This document shows positions 1 to 5,655 of a stretch of DNA of 7,035 nucleotides, in pieces. The notes under the pieces were generated by a model. It worked only from the letters and a program-made list of their open reading frames with translations. It was not told the origin of the DNA and ran no database searches. The position numbers and the translations under genes are program-made. Source of the DNA: Methanomicrobiales archaeon (lineage in GTDB: Archaea; Halobacteriota; Methanomicrobia; Methanomicrobiales; JACTUA01); contig JAJRCY010000045.1 of the NCBI GenBank assembly GCA_028678715.1, positions 1 to 7,035 on the forward strand, in the 5' to 3' direction. Position 1 is the first letter of the stretch. Each line of letters opens with the position of its first letter.

Positions 1-1091
1 GGAGGGAACTGGTCGAGCGTCTCTTCCAGGTGGTACCCACCGGTGTCGGGGCGAAGAGCGACCGGCGCCTCTCGGGGAAGGACCTGGAGGAGGTGATGGT
101 CCGGGGAGCCGCCTGGGCCGTGGAGCAGGGCTACGGCGTCGCCCGGGACCTGGACCGGTGCGAGGAGCGGGGGGCGATGGCAGGAGCGGACCCGTCCGCC
201 GTCTCCCAGAAGGCCCGGCAGCGGGGCCTGCCCCAGTCCGGCACGCTCGGGTCCGGCAACCATTTCCTGGAGATCCAGGAGGTGAGGGAGATCTACGACC
301 CGGAGGCCGCGGCGGCGATGGGGGTGACCATGGGTGGCGTCTGCGTGATGATCCACTGCGGGTCCCGGGGCCTGGGGCACCAGGTCTGCACCGACCACCT
401 GAAAGCGCTGGAGGCGGCCACCCGGCGCTACGGGATCAGCCTCCCGGACCGGCAGCTGGCCTGCGCCCCGGTCACCTCGCCGGAGGGGAAGGCCTACTAC
501 GGCGGCATGGCGGCCGCCGCCAACTACGCCTGGGCCAACCGGCAGATGATCACGGACATGACCCGGAAGGTCTTTGTCCAGATGTTCGGGATCGCGTATG
601 ACGAGATGCCGCTTGTCTACGATGTGGCCCACAACGTTGCCAAGAGAGAGGAGCACGTCGTGGACGGGAAGACGGTGCCGCTCTGCGTCCACCGGAAGGG
701 CGCAACGCGGGCCTTCGGCCCGGGGTCCCCTGGCATCCCGAAGGAGTTCGCCGCGGTGGGCCAGCCGGTGATCATCCCCGGCTCCATGGGCACCCCGTCG
801 TTCCTGCTCCATGGCACCGCTGTCGCCATGGAGAAGACCTTCGGCTCCACCTGCCACGGGGCCGGCAGGGTCACCAGCCGGACCCAGGCGAAGAAGAGCC
901 TGCGGGGCCAGGAGGTGCGGGACCGGCTGGCAAAGGCCGGGGTCCTGGTCCGGGCCACCTCCTACGAGTCCATTGCCGAGGAGGCACCGGAGGTGTACAA
1001 GCCGAGCCTGGAGGTGGTCCGGGTGGTGGACGCCGTGGGGATCTCGAAGCTCGTGGCCCGGCTGGAGCCGCTGGGAGTGATCAAGGGGTGA
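1..1091 (+). CDS. rtcB: RNA-splicing ligase RtcB, 5'-truncated by window edge
   Basis: RtcB is a GTP- and Mn2+-dependent ligase that joins RNA 2',3'-cyclic-phosphate (or 3'-phosphate) and 5'-OH ends. In archaea it seals tRNA exons after intron removal. The open frame runs in from base 3 without a start, so the GTG at 30 is internal. About 362 codons are visible against roughly 480 in archaeal RtcB; the missing N-terminal part would carry the Asp/Cys metal ligands. Visible family motifs are GSGNHFLE (metal-ligand His codon 261-263), HCGSRGLGHQ (His 354-356), DVAHNVAKRE (His 630-632), HRKGATRAFGPGSP, and STCHGAGR with the His that is guanylylated (codon 855-857). The protein ends GVIKG, keeping the conserved C-terminal Lys that contacts the guanylate. 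Its stop overlaps the next GTG start by 4 nt. No archease gene follows, although archease is a frequent RtcB partner. Confidence 0.96.
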   Translation, partial: RELVERLFQVVPTGVGAKSDRRLSGKDLEEVMVRGAAWAVEQGYGVARDLDRCEERGAMAGADPSAVSQKARQRGLPQSGTLGSGNHFLEIQEVREIYDPEAAAAMGVTMGGVCVMIHCGSRGLGHQVCTDHLKALEAATRRYGISLPDRQLACAPVTSPEGKAYYGGMAAAANYAWANRQMITDMTRKVFVQMFGIAYDEMPLVYDVAHNVAKREEHVVDGKTVPLCVHRKGATRAFGPGSPGIPKEFAAVGQPVIIPGSMGTPSFLLHGTAVAMEKTFGSTCHGAGRVTSRTQAKKSLRGQEVRDRLAKAGVLVRATSYESIAEEAPEVYKPSLEVVRVVDAVGISKLVARLEPLGVIKG

Positions 1092-1666
1092 TCTGCTCCG
1101 CCGGCCTTGCCTGGGACACGCCCCAGCTCTTCAACCGCTACGTCGAGGGCTTCGGGATCCGGTGCGACGCGGTCACGCCCCAGATGCTGGCCACCCCCTT
1201 CTGGAAGGGCAGGTTCGTGGCCCTGATCATTCCCACCGGGTTTGCCAACCCGGCGTACTCGAGGCTCCTCCCGGCCCTCCGGGCATCCGGGGACAGGATC
1301 CACCGGTTCGTGGAGGACGGCGGCCGGCTGCTGGTCTTCGGTGCCGCAGACGAACGGCCGGATGCCTATGACTGGCTCCCCTTCCCCCTCACCTACCGGC
1401 ACGGCTACGCGGAGCGGAGGCTTTCGGTCCGGCCGGAGTGCCCGCGGGGAGTGCTCGTCGACGGGTACGACTGTGCTGCCATGCCCTGCGACGGGTGCTT
1501 TTCGGCCCACGGGTGCGAGCCGGTGGCATCCGAGGTAGGGGGGGAGGCCGTGCTCCTGGAGCGGGAGGTGGGGAAGGGTCTCGTGGTGGTCACGTCGGTC
1601 CACGAGTACCCCTCGGGGAAGTTCCTCACCTCCTTCTGCTGCGGCGAGAGGGAAACGTTCTTTTAA
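1088..1666 (+). CDS. BPL_N / glutamine-amidotransferase-like hypothetical protein, nucleophile Cys absent
   Basis: This 192-residue protein has no firm family name. The GTG start overlaps the rtcB stop (GTGA) and has GGGAG at 1073-1077, 10 nt upstream. Residues 44-88 read like the class I amidotransferase fold of BPL_N, the N-terminal domain of eukaryotic biotin-protein ligases: a strand ending IIP, then a Gly/Pro/Tyr loop (GFANPAY), a helix, RFVEDGGRLL, and the turn where the nucleophilic Cys normally sits. Here that turn reads FGAA, with Gly85 in place of Cys, so amidotransferase chemistry is unlikely. A second conserved-looking block has four cysteines at 129, 134, 137 and 143 (C-x4-C-x2-C-x5-C), which could bind metal. 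VHEYPS near residue 171 recalls the His/Glu end of the amidotransferase fold. There is no signal peptide or membrane span. The place two genes before birA supports a biotin link, but the function is unknown and the domain call is by eye. Confidence 0.72.
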   Translation: MICSAGLAWDTPQLFNRYVEGFGIRCDAVTPQMLATPFWKGRFVALIIPTGFANPAYSRLLPALRASGDRIHRFVEDGGRLLVFGAADERPDAYDWLPFPLTYRHGYAERRLSVRPECPRGVLVDGYDCAAMPCDGCFSAHGCEPVASEVGGEAVLLEREVGKGLVVVTSVHEYPSGKFLTSFCCGERETFF

Positions 1667-1667
1667 T
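1658..1667 (+). promoter_or_regulatory. Weak TATA-like element before the DUF2111 gene
   Basis: An AT-rich stretch, TTCTTTTAAT, stands out in very GC-rich surroundings at the end of the preceding gene. It lies 31-41 nt before the ATG at 1699, so an archaeal start about 25 nt downstream would give a very short leader. It could be an internal promoter for the birA-bioY transport genes, but the match to a methanogen TATA box is poor, and the bases also encode the last residues of the preceding protein. Confidence 0.2.
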
Positions 1668-1698
1668 CCCACAAAGAGGGTTGTACGGGAGTGGGAGG

Positions 1699-2121
1699 AT
1701 GGCCCGCTACGTGATAGCTGCTGAGGGAACCGCACAGGACCTGATCCCGGTGCTCCTGTGCCTGCACGAGATCGTTCACCGCCTGCCCGTCACCGGGAGG
1801 ACCCGCGGATTCCCCGGCGCACGGGTCGAGGAGGGGAGGGTGGTGGATTCCGCCTATACCGGCCCGGTGCTTGAGCAGGTGCTGGGGGAGAACCGCCTGA
1901 TCATCACCACGCCGAAGACCGGGGCGTACCGGGGAGTGCCTGTCGTCGTGGCCCCTGTCCGGGACGACCAGGGGGCGGCCATCGCGGCGCTGGGGGTCGT
2001 GGATGTCACCGGCCTCTTTGACCTGGCCACGCTGATGGAGCACCAGTCGGCGATTTTGAAGCAGGTCTGCGGCAAGGACCCCTGTCCCCTCCCGGCCGAG
2101 CAGATCCCTGCGAGGAGGTGA
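1699..2121 (+). CDS. DUF2111-like protein
   Basis: This small soluble protein (140 residues from ATG 1699) resembles DUF2111, a family of unknown function that I associate with methanogens. The features that suggest this are VEEGRVVDSAYTGPVLEQVL (about residues 39-58), a beta-rich GVPVVVAPVRD segment, a hydrophobic AALGVVDVTGL strand-turn, and MEHQSAILKQVCGKDPCPLP near the C-terminus. The alternating strands and helices recall a small PAS/GAF-like sensor fold, but that is inference. The start is uncertain: GGGAGG directly abuts ATG 1699, which is too close to work well; in-frame GTG 1711 lies 12 nt past it, and in-frame TTG 1681 would add six residues. It follows the previous gene after 32 nt and precedes birA by 5 nt, so it is probably co-transcribed with the biotin genes. 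There are no membrane segments. Confidence 0.75.
   Translation: MARYVIAAEGTAQDLIPVLLCLHEIVHRLPVTGRTRGFPGARVEEGRVVDSAYTGPVLEQVLGENRLIITTPKTGAYRGVPVVVAPVRDDQGAAIAALGVVDVTGLFDLATLMEHQSAILKQVCGKDPCPLPAEQIPARR
2113..2121 (+). promoter_or_regulatory. Perfect Shine-Dalgarno site that fixes the birA start
   Basis: AGGAGGTGA is a full nine-base match to the 3' end of archaeal 16S rRNA. It contains the stop codon of the upstream gene (2119-2121) and stands 5 nt before GTG 2127. The in-frame GTG at 2118 lies inside this site, so it cannot be served by it. This argues for the start at 2127. Confidence 0.8.
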
Positions 2122-2126
2122 ACGCC

Positions 2127-2930
2127 GTGGAAAAGCCCCCCCGGATGGACATCGCCGAGCTGAAGAAGCACCTGGCGACGAAGGTGATCGGCAGGCGGAT
2201 CGAGTACCATGACCGGATCCCCTCCACCACGGCCGCGGGAAAAGACCTCTGTGCATCCTGCGATGTGAAGGACCTGCACGGGACCGTGATCCTGGCCGAG
2301 GAGCAGACGGGCGGTACCGGACGGCTGGGGCGGGCATGGGTCTCCCCGGCAGGGGGGATCTGGTTCACCCTGATCCTGGCACCGAAGATCCCGGTGGGCC
2401 GGATCTTCATGGTGACCATGGCGGGTTCCCTGGCGGTGGCCCGGGCGATCCGGAAGGAGTTCGATCTCGGGGCCCTGATCAAGTGGCCCAACGACATCCT
2501 GATCGGGGACCGGAAGGTGGGCGGGCTCCTCCTGGAGGTCTCCTCCACCGAATCCCGGGTCAACTCCTGCTTCCTGGGGATAGGGATTGACGTGAACATC
2601 CCCCTCGCGGCCCTGTCACCGGAACTGCGGCGGACCGTCACCTCCATCTCCGCCGAACTGGGTCGGGAAGTCGCCCGGGAACCGTTCCTCGCGGCCGTTC
2701 TCTGGGAGCTGGAGATACGGTTGAACCTGCTGGAGGAGGGGGAATACGAGACCATTGTGAGGGAGTGGCGGAGCCTCTCCTCCACCCTGGGCCACCGGGT
2801 CCGGATCTCCACCCTCTCCCGCTCCTTTGACGGGGAGGCCGTGGACATCGACGAGTACGGGGCGCTGATCGTGCGCAAGGATTCCGGCGCCGTGGAACGG
2901 GTCATCGCCGGAGACTGCACCCACCTCTAG
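2127..2930 (+). CDS. birA: Biotin-protein ligase (biotin--[acetyl-CoA-carboxylase] ligase), monofunctional
   Basis: The enzyme activates biotin with ATP to biotinyl-5'-AMP and transfers it to a specific Lys of a biotin carboxyl carrier domain, here plausibly that of PycB. It is 267 residues long and starts at GTG 2127, chosen from the perfect SD site. The catalytic domain shows the nucleotide/biotin loop GGTGRLGRAW (63-71), KWPND (119-123) and KVGGLLLEV, with Lys130 at the place of the catalytic-site Lys of E. coli BirA. The C-terminal 45 or so residues (GHRVRIS to VIAGDCTHL) match the small SH3-like domain. The N-terminus goes almost directly into the catalytic domain (SxT motif at 33-35), so there is no winged-helix DNA-binding domain. 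It therefore should not act as a biotin repressor the way E. coli BirA does. It sits 5 nt after the DUF2111 gene and 4 nt before bioY. Confidence 0.95.
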   Translation: MEKPPRMDIAELKKHLATKVIGRRIEYHDRIPSTTAAGKDLCASCDVKDLHGTVILAEEQTGGTGRLGRAWVSPAGGIWFTLILAPKIPVGRIFMVTMAGSLAVARAIRKEFDLGALIKWPNDILIGDRKVGGLLLEVSSTESRVNSCFLGIGIDVNIPLAALSPELRRTVTSISAELGREVAREPFLAAVLWELEIRLNLLEEGEYETIVREWRSLSSTLGHRVRISTLSRSFDGEAVDIDEYGALIVRKDSGAVERVIAGDCTHL

Positions 2931-2934
2931 GGGC

Positions 2935-3444
2935 ATGTACGGCAACGAAGAGCGGGCCGCGGTCATTGCCCGGAGCGCCGGCTTCGTTGCCCTCATCGCC
3001 GCGGGCGGCTGGATCGCCCTCCCGATGGTGCCGGTTCCCATCACCCTCCAGACCTTCTTCGTGCTCCTCTCCGGCGTCGTGATGAAGCGGGCCGCGGCCG
3101 TCCCCGCGGCCCTCTACGTCCTGCTGGGGGCGCTGGGTCTCCCCCTCTTCCACAGCGGCCTCTCCGGTCCCGGGGTGCTCCTGGGCCCCACGGGAGGGTA
3201 CCTTGCTGGTTTCATACTGGCGGCCGGGATCGCCGGCCTTGGCTACGAGCGGGAAGAACCCTGGCTCCGGGCAGGGGCCCTCATCCTGGCCACCGCCGTC
3301 ATCTATGCATGCGGGGCCGGCTGGCTGGTGCTCTCCACCGGCATGCCACCGTTCGCGGCCATCGCTGCCGGTATCCTCCCATTCCTCCCAGGCGATGCGG
3401 TGAAGGGGGCGGCGGTGTACGCCCTGGGGAGGACGTTCGCGTGA
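2935..3444 (+). CDS. bioY: Biotin transporter substrate-binding (S) component BioY
   Basis: BioY is the membrane-embedded biotin-binding subunit of an energy-coupling-factor (ECF) transporter. The 169-residue protein is almost wholly hydrophobic with about six membrane segments. It carries the family's marks: PVPITLQTF (33-41) after the first helix, the loop GPTGGYLAGF (84-93), and PGDAVKG (152-158) in the last helix; the latter two lie in parts of BioY associated with biotin binding. The length is at the short end for the family, with a short N-terminus (MYGNEERAAVIARSA). ATG 2935 is the first sensible start. It lies 4 nt after the birA stop with only a weak GGGG before it, so translation is probably coupled to birA. 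The stop overlaps the GTG start of the first ATPase. With both ATPases and EcfT next to it, it probably has a dedicated energising module. Confidence 0.95.
   Translation: MYGNEERAAVIARSAGFVALIAAGGWIALPMVPVPITLQTFFVLLSGVVMKRAAAVPAALYVLLGALGLPLFHSGLSGPGVLLGPTGGYLAGFILAAGIAGLGYEREEPWLRAGALILATAVIYACGAGWLVLSTGMPPFAAIAAGILPFLPGDAVKGAAVYALGRTFA
3426..3432 (+). promoter_or_regulatory. Shine-Dalgarno site of the first ECF ATPase
   Basis: GGGGAGG lies 8 nt before GTG 3441, inside the last codons of bioY. It supports a start at 3441 rather than any of the in-frame codons further upstream (the open frame extends back to 3309). It also gives the GTGA overlap seen at two other junctions in this window. 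Confidence 0.75.
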
Positions 3445-4112
3445 TCCGGGTGGAGGGCCTGGTCCACGACTCCCTGGCCATCCCCGCCCTGGAGATCCCG
3501 GACGGCGAGACCGCCGTCATCGGCCCCAACGGTGCCGGGAAGACGACGCTCCTCCGGATCCTCTCCGGTATCACCCTGCCCGCACAGGGCAGCGTGCGGG
3601 TGGATGGGATCCCTCCCCGCGAGCGGGAGGTGGGGTGGGTGGGGGAGTACCCGGACCGGAACTTCCTCTTTGACCGGGTCCGGGACGAGATCGCGTCGCC
3701 CCTGCGGTTCCGGCACCTCCCCTGCGGGGAGACGGACGCCCGTGTCCAGGAGGTTGCAGAGATGCTGGGCATCGCACGCCTTCGGGACCGCTCCGTGATG
3801 GCCCTGTCAGGCGGGGAGAAGGTCCTCGTCGCCCTGGCTGCAGCCCTCGTGTCCCGGCCGCGACTGCTGCTCATGGACGAAGTGGACTCCCACCTGGACC
3901 CGGATACCGTTCTCCTCATGGAGGCGGCGCTGCGCCGGGCCGGCTGCCCGGCCGTGATCCGGGTCACCGCCCAGATGGAGTCGGCCCTGCGGGCCTCCCA
4001 CCTGGTCTTCCTCCAGGGGGGAAAGGTCCTCCACCAGGGCCCGCCGGACCGGGTCTTTTCCGCCCTGGAGGACACGGCGTTTCTCCCGCCGCTCTGGAGG
4101 TGCGGGCGGTGA
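3441..4112 (+). CDS. ecfA1: ECF transporter ATPase 1 (BioM/CbiO-type), H-loop His replaced by Ala
   Basis: This is a cytoplasmic ABC ATPase of 223 residues that with its partner would power biotin uptake through EcfT and BioY. Motifs in order are Walker A GPNGAGKTT (28-36), a Q-loop region GWVGEYPDRNFLF (65-77) in which Glu69 stands where ECF ATPases have Gln (usual form VFQNPD), canonical signature LSGGE (122-126), Walker B LLLMDE (142-147) with the catalytic Glu, and D-loop SHLD (150-153). The switch or H-loop, usually VTHD/VTHR, reads VTAQ, so the conserved His is Ala177 (codon 3969-3971). The bases read cleanly through these sites with no frame disruption. A subunit with these changes would be expected to bind ATP but to hydrolyse poorly at its own Walker A site. 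It overlaps bioY and the second ATPase by 4 nt on either side. Dedication to biotin is inferred from context. Confidence 0.9.
   Translation: MIRVEGLVHDSLAIPALEIPDGETAVIGPNGAGKTTLLRILSGITLPAQGSVRVDGIPPREREVGWVGEYPDRNFLFDRVRDEIASPLRFRHLPCGETDARVQEVAEMLGIARLRDRSVMALSGGEKVLVALAAALVSRPRLLLMDEVDSHLDPDTVLLMEAALRRAGCPAVIRVTAQMESALRASHLVFLQGGKVLHQGPPDRVFSALEDTAFLPPLWRCGR
4096..4100 (+). promoter_or_regulatory. Shine-Dalgarno site that fixes the start of the second ATPase
   Basis: GGAGG ends 8 nt before GTG 4109. The in-frame GTG at 4100 overlaps the last G of this site and cannot use it, so 4109 is preferred. That start gives a GTGA overlap with the stop of the preceding ATPase. Confidence 0.7.
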
Positions 4113-4807
4113 GGGTGTCCCTGCAGGGGGTGGAGGTGCGGCGGGGGGAGTGGACCCTCACTGCTGACGGCATCTTTACGCAGGGGCGGCATCTTGTCAC
4201 CGGCCCGGTCGGGAGCGGGAAGTCCACCGTTGCCCTGCTCATAGCCGGGATGGTGACCCCGGACCGGGGCACGGTGGCCCGTGAAGGGGAAGGGCCGATT
4301 TTCCTCTCCCTCCCGTTCCCGGAGCACCACAGCACGGGTGCCACGGTCAGGGAAGAGATCGCCTCCTGGGGGCTGGCACCTGACCCTGTTCTCTCCGGGG
4401 CAGGCCTTGCGGGGAAGCTCCCGGAAGAGCTGCACCGGTGCAGCCGGGGGGAGCTGAAGCGGCTGCATCTGGCCTGCGTCCTGGCGCGCAGGTGGGACCT
4501 GCTCCTGCTGGACGAGCCTTACACCGCCCTGGACTGCCCTGCCCGGGAGGCCCTCTCGGCACGGCTCTCGGCACCCCCCGCCGCCATGACGGTCATCTTC
4601 ACCCATGCCCGGGAATCACTCCCCCGTGTGGACCGGCTCTGGGAGATCCGGGAGGGCAGGCTGGTGGACCTTGGGCCGGTACGGGAAGCGATCCCTCTCT
4701 GGTCATCTCCCCCCGCGTACCTCAGGTCTGCCCTGGACCAGGGGGCAGTACCGGAGAACATCTCCGTCCAGGACGTACGGGAGGCGCTGTGCAGGACGGA
4801 CGGCTGA
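4109..4807 (+). CDS. ecfA2: ECF transporter ATPase 2, divergent, with CSRGE signature
   Basis: This is the second ABC ATPase, 232 residues, expected to form a heterodimer with the preceding one. Visible motifs are Walker A GPVGSGKST (32-40), a Q-loop region SLPFPEHHS where alignment on FPE (usual form FQFPEYQ) puts Pro69 in place of Gln, the signature CSRGE (111-115) instead of LSGGE, Walker B LLLLDEP (131-137) with the catalytic Glu, D-loop ALD (140-142), and an intact H-loop His166 in IFTHAR. The C-terminal 40 residues (LWSSPPAYLRSALDQ onward) form the extra tail common in ECF ATPases. Compared with the first ATPase it keeps the switch His but has lost the signature, so the two subunits are complementary rather than duplicates. 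It overlaps the EcfT frame by 19 nt. The family is clear; substrate assignment rests on the neighbours. Confidence 0.87.
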   Translation: MRVSLQGVEVRRGEWTLTADGIFTQGRHLVTGPVGSGKSTVALLIAGMVTPDRGTVAREGEGPIFLSLPFPEHHSTGATVREEIASWGLAPDPVLSGAGLAGKLPEELHRCSRGELKRLHLACVLARRWDLLLLDEPYTALDCPAREALSARLSAPPAAMTVIFTHARESLPRVDRLWEIREGRLVDLGPVREAIPLWSSPPAYLRSALDQGAVPENISVQDVREALCRTDG

Positions 4808-5421
4808 AGATCCTCTCTGCCACCGTGCTCCCGGTGGTGGCATTCCTCACCCTCGCGGGAGCGGTGGCGGCGCTGGCCTGGTGGCTCCTCTTCACCCCCC
4901 GGCACCGGGGGATCCGGAATCCGCGGGCAGTGCTCTTCTTCCTGGCCATCCTCTGCGCCACCGCGGTGGTGGTGGAGATCACGGCCGGCGGGGGTCTCCC
5001 CTACCTCTTCCGGATGACAGTGGTGGTGCTCCTCGCGGCCTGGTACCACGGCGCGCGCCGGAGCGGGGAACTGCTGGAGGTGGCGGTGGCGCTCTTCGGG
5101 ACCCGGGCAGGGTTTGACCTGGGTCTTACCGCCGAGATGTCAGCCCGGTCCCTGGACCTGCTCCTGCGGGACCTGGAGATGATGCAGTTCGCCTGGAGGA
5201 TGAAGGGGACCCCCCGCCGCCTGGAGACCCTTTCCCCTGCCCTTGCCCTCCTCCTCCACACCCAGCTGCAGCAGTCCGGGGAGCAGGCCTCGCTCCTCGC
5301 CCTCCGGGGCTACACCGGCGGGGGCAGCCTCTGCCCCGCCTTTGCTTTCCCCCGCAGGGATCTGCCCGCCGCATGCAGTGTGGTACTGGCCGTCGCTATT
5401 GCCCTGGCGATCCCGCTGTGA
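4789..5421 (+). CDS. ecfT: ECF transporter transmembrane coupling component EcfT (BioN-like)
   Basis: EcfT links the two ATPases to the S component BioY in the membrane. The 210-residue protein has hydrophobic segments at about 10-35, 47-65, 70-88 and 192-210, with a more amphipathic cytoplasmic region between them. That region holds two short Arg motifs of the kind EcfT uses to dock on its ATPases: AWRMKG (135-140, usually close to ARRARG) and ALRGY (171-175, usually ARGF/ARGY). The first is clearly degenerate and the overall similarity is low, so the identification leans partly on position after two ECF ATPases and bioY. GTG 4789 is chosen because GGGAGG at 4779-4784 precedes it, although the 4-nt spacing is short; no better start lies nearby. 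It overlaps the previous gene by 19 nt. It is the last gene before a 309-nt gap. Confidence 0.82.
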   Translation: MQDGRLKILSATVLPVVAFLTLAGAVAALAWWLLFTPRHRGIRNPRAVLFFLAILCATAVVVEITAGGGLPYLFRMTVVVLLAAWYHGARRSGELLEVAVALFGTRAGFDLGLTAEMSARSLDLLLRDLEMMQFAWRMKGTPRRLETLSPALALLLHTQLQQSGEQASLLALRGYTGGGSLCPAFAFPRRDLPAACSVVLAVAIALAIPL

Positions 5422-5425
5422 CGAG

Positions 5426-5498
5426 CCCCGGTGAGATATGGACCCTTGTGGATTGCATCACTCGGAAACAACCATTGAAGGGACTATCCTCACCGGGG
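5426..5498 (+). other. Long imperfect hairpin directly after ecfT
   Basis: Ten bases at 5426-5435 (CCCCGGTGAG) are exactly complementary to 5489-5498 (CTCACCGGGG). Past a one-base bulge at 5488 the stem continues for three pairs (5436-5438 with 5485-5487). After a small internal loop it continues for five more (CCCTT 5443-5447 with AAGGG 5478-5482). Four further pairs including one G-U are possible (5448-5451 with 5472-5475), leaving an apical loop of about 20 nt. It starts 5 nt after the stop codon. A 3'-end stabilising structure, a processed small RNA or a regulatory element are all possible; no T-run follows, so a simple terminator is less likely. Confidence 0.7.
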
Positions 5499-5504
5499 GA
5501 GGGC

Positions 5505-5534
5505 GACGGGAGGGGGCCGAGCCCTCTCCCGGTC
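5505..5534 (+). other. Compact GC-rich hairpin with three-base loop
   Basis: Bases 5508-5517 pair with 5521-5530 around a CGA loop, with one G-U pair in ten. The stem extends by C5507-G5531 and, past a bulged G5532, by two more pairs. It stands only 6 nt after the long hairpin, so the two would form tandem structures in RNA. Such a stem is predicted to be very stable from base content. No T-run follows within 100 nt, which argues against a bacterial-type terminator. Confidence 0.65.
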
Positions 5535-5609
5535 CCGCTCGCTCTGAAGACAGGGTAATCCATCGTTTGCCGGGGGGCCCCACGTATACCGTATGGTGAG
5601 AGTATCGTC

Positions 5610-5639
5610 CCCGATGAGCAAACGAACGGAAGCATCGGG
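5610..5639 (+). other. Third inverted repeat, 7-bp arms
   Basis: CCCGATG at 5610-5616 is exactly complementary to CATCGGG at 5633-5639 around a 16-nt purine-rich loop. It lies upstream of the TATA-like element. It could be an RNA hairpin in a read-through transcript or a DNA-level site for a regulator. A 7-bp match in 300 nt is weaker evidence than the two upstream hairpins. Confidence 0.45.
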
Positions 5640-5655
5640 TATCCTCCATATACAG

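Noticed and set aside
1438..1698. In-frame 5' extension of the DUF2111-like gene back to 1438
   Set aside because: The extension overlaps the preceding gene and is a Gly/Arg-rich out-of-frame reading; family similarity starts after 1699.
2006..2920. 304-codon - strand frame opposite birA
   Set aside because: Low-complexity Ser/Arg-rich reading with no motif, opposite a clear biotin ligase.
3299..4606. Long - strand open frame opposite the two ATPases
   Set aside because: Arg-, Pro- and Ser-rich composition typical of GC-rich shadow frames; the + strand frames have full Walker motifs and ribosome sites.
5426..5498. H/ACA-type guide RNA
   Set aside because: The stem is suggestive, but the internal loop is too small for a guide pocket, no kink-turn is evident, and no ACA follows the stem.
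5570..5582. GGGGCCCC self-complementary run
   Set aside because: It has no loop and can be explained by GC richness alone.
5396..5635. 79-codon - strand frame with ATG 5635 and GGAGG seven bases upstream, near a T/A-rich element that could also serve the - strand
   Set aside because: The ribosome site spacing is good, but the protein is Gly/Pro/Ser-rich without secondary-structure pattern, and it runs through both hairpins and into the end of ecfT. Kept as improbable unless conserved in relatives.
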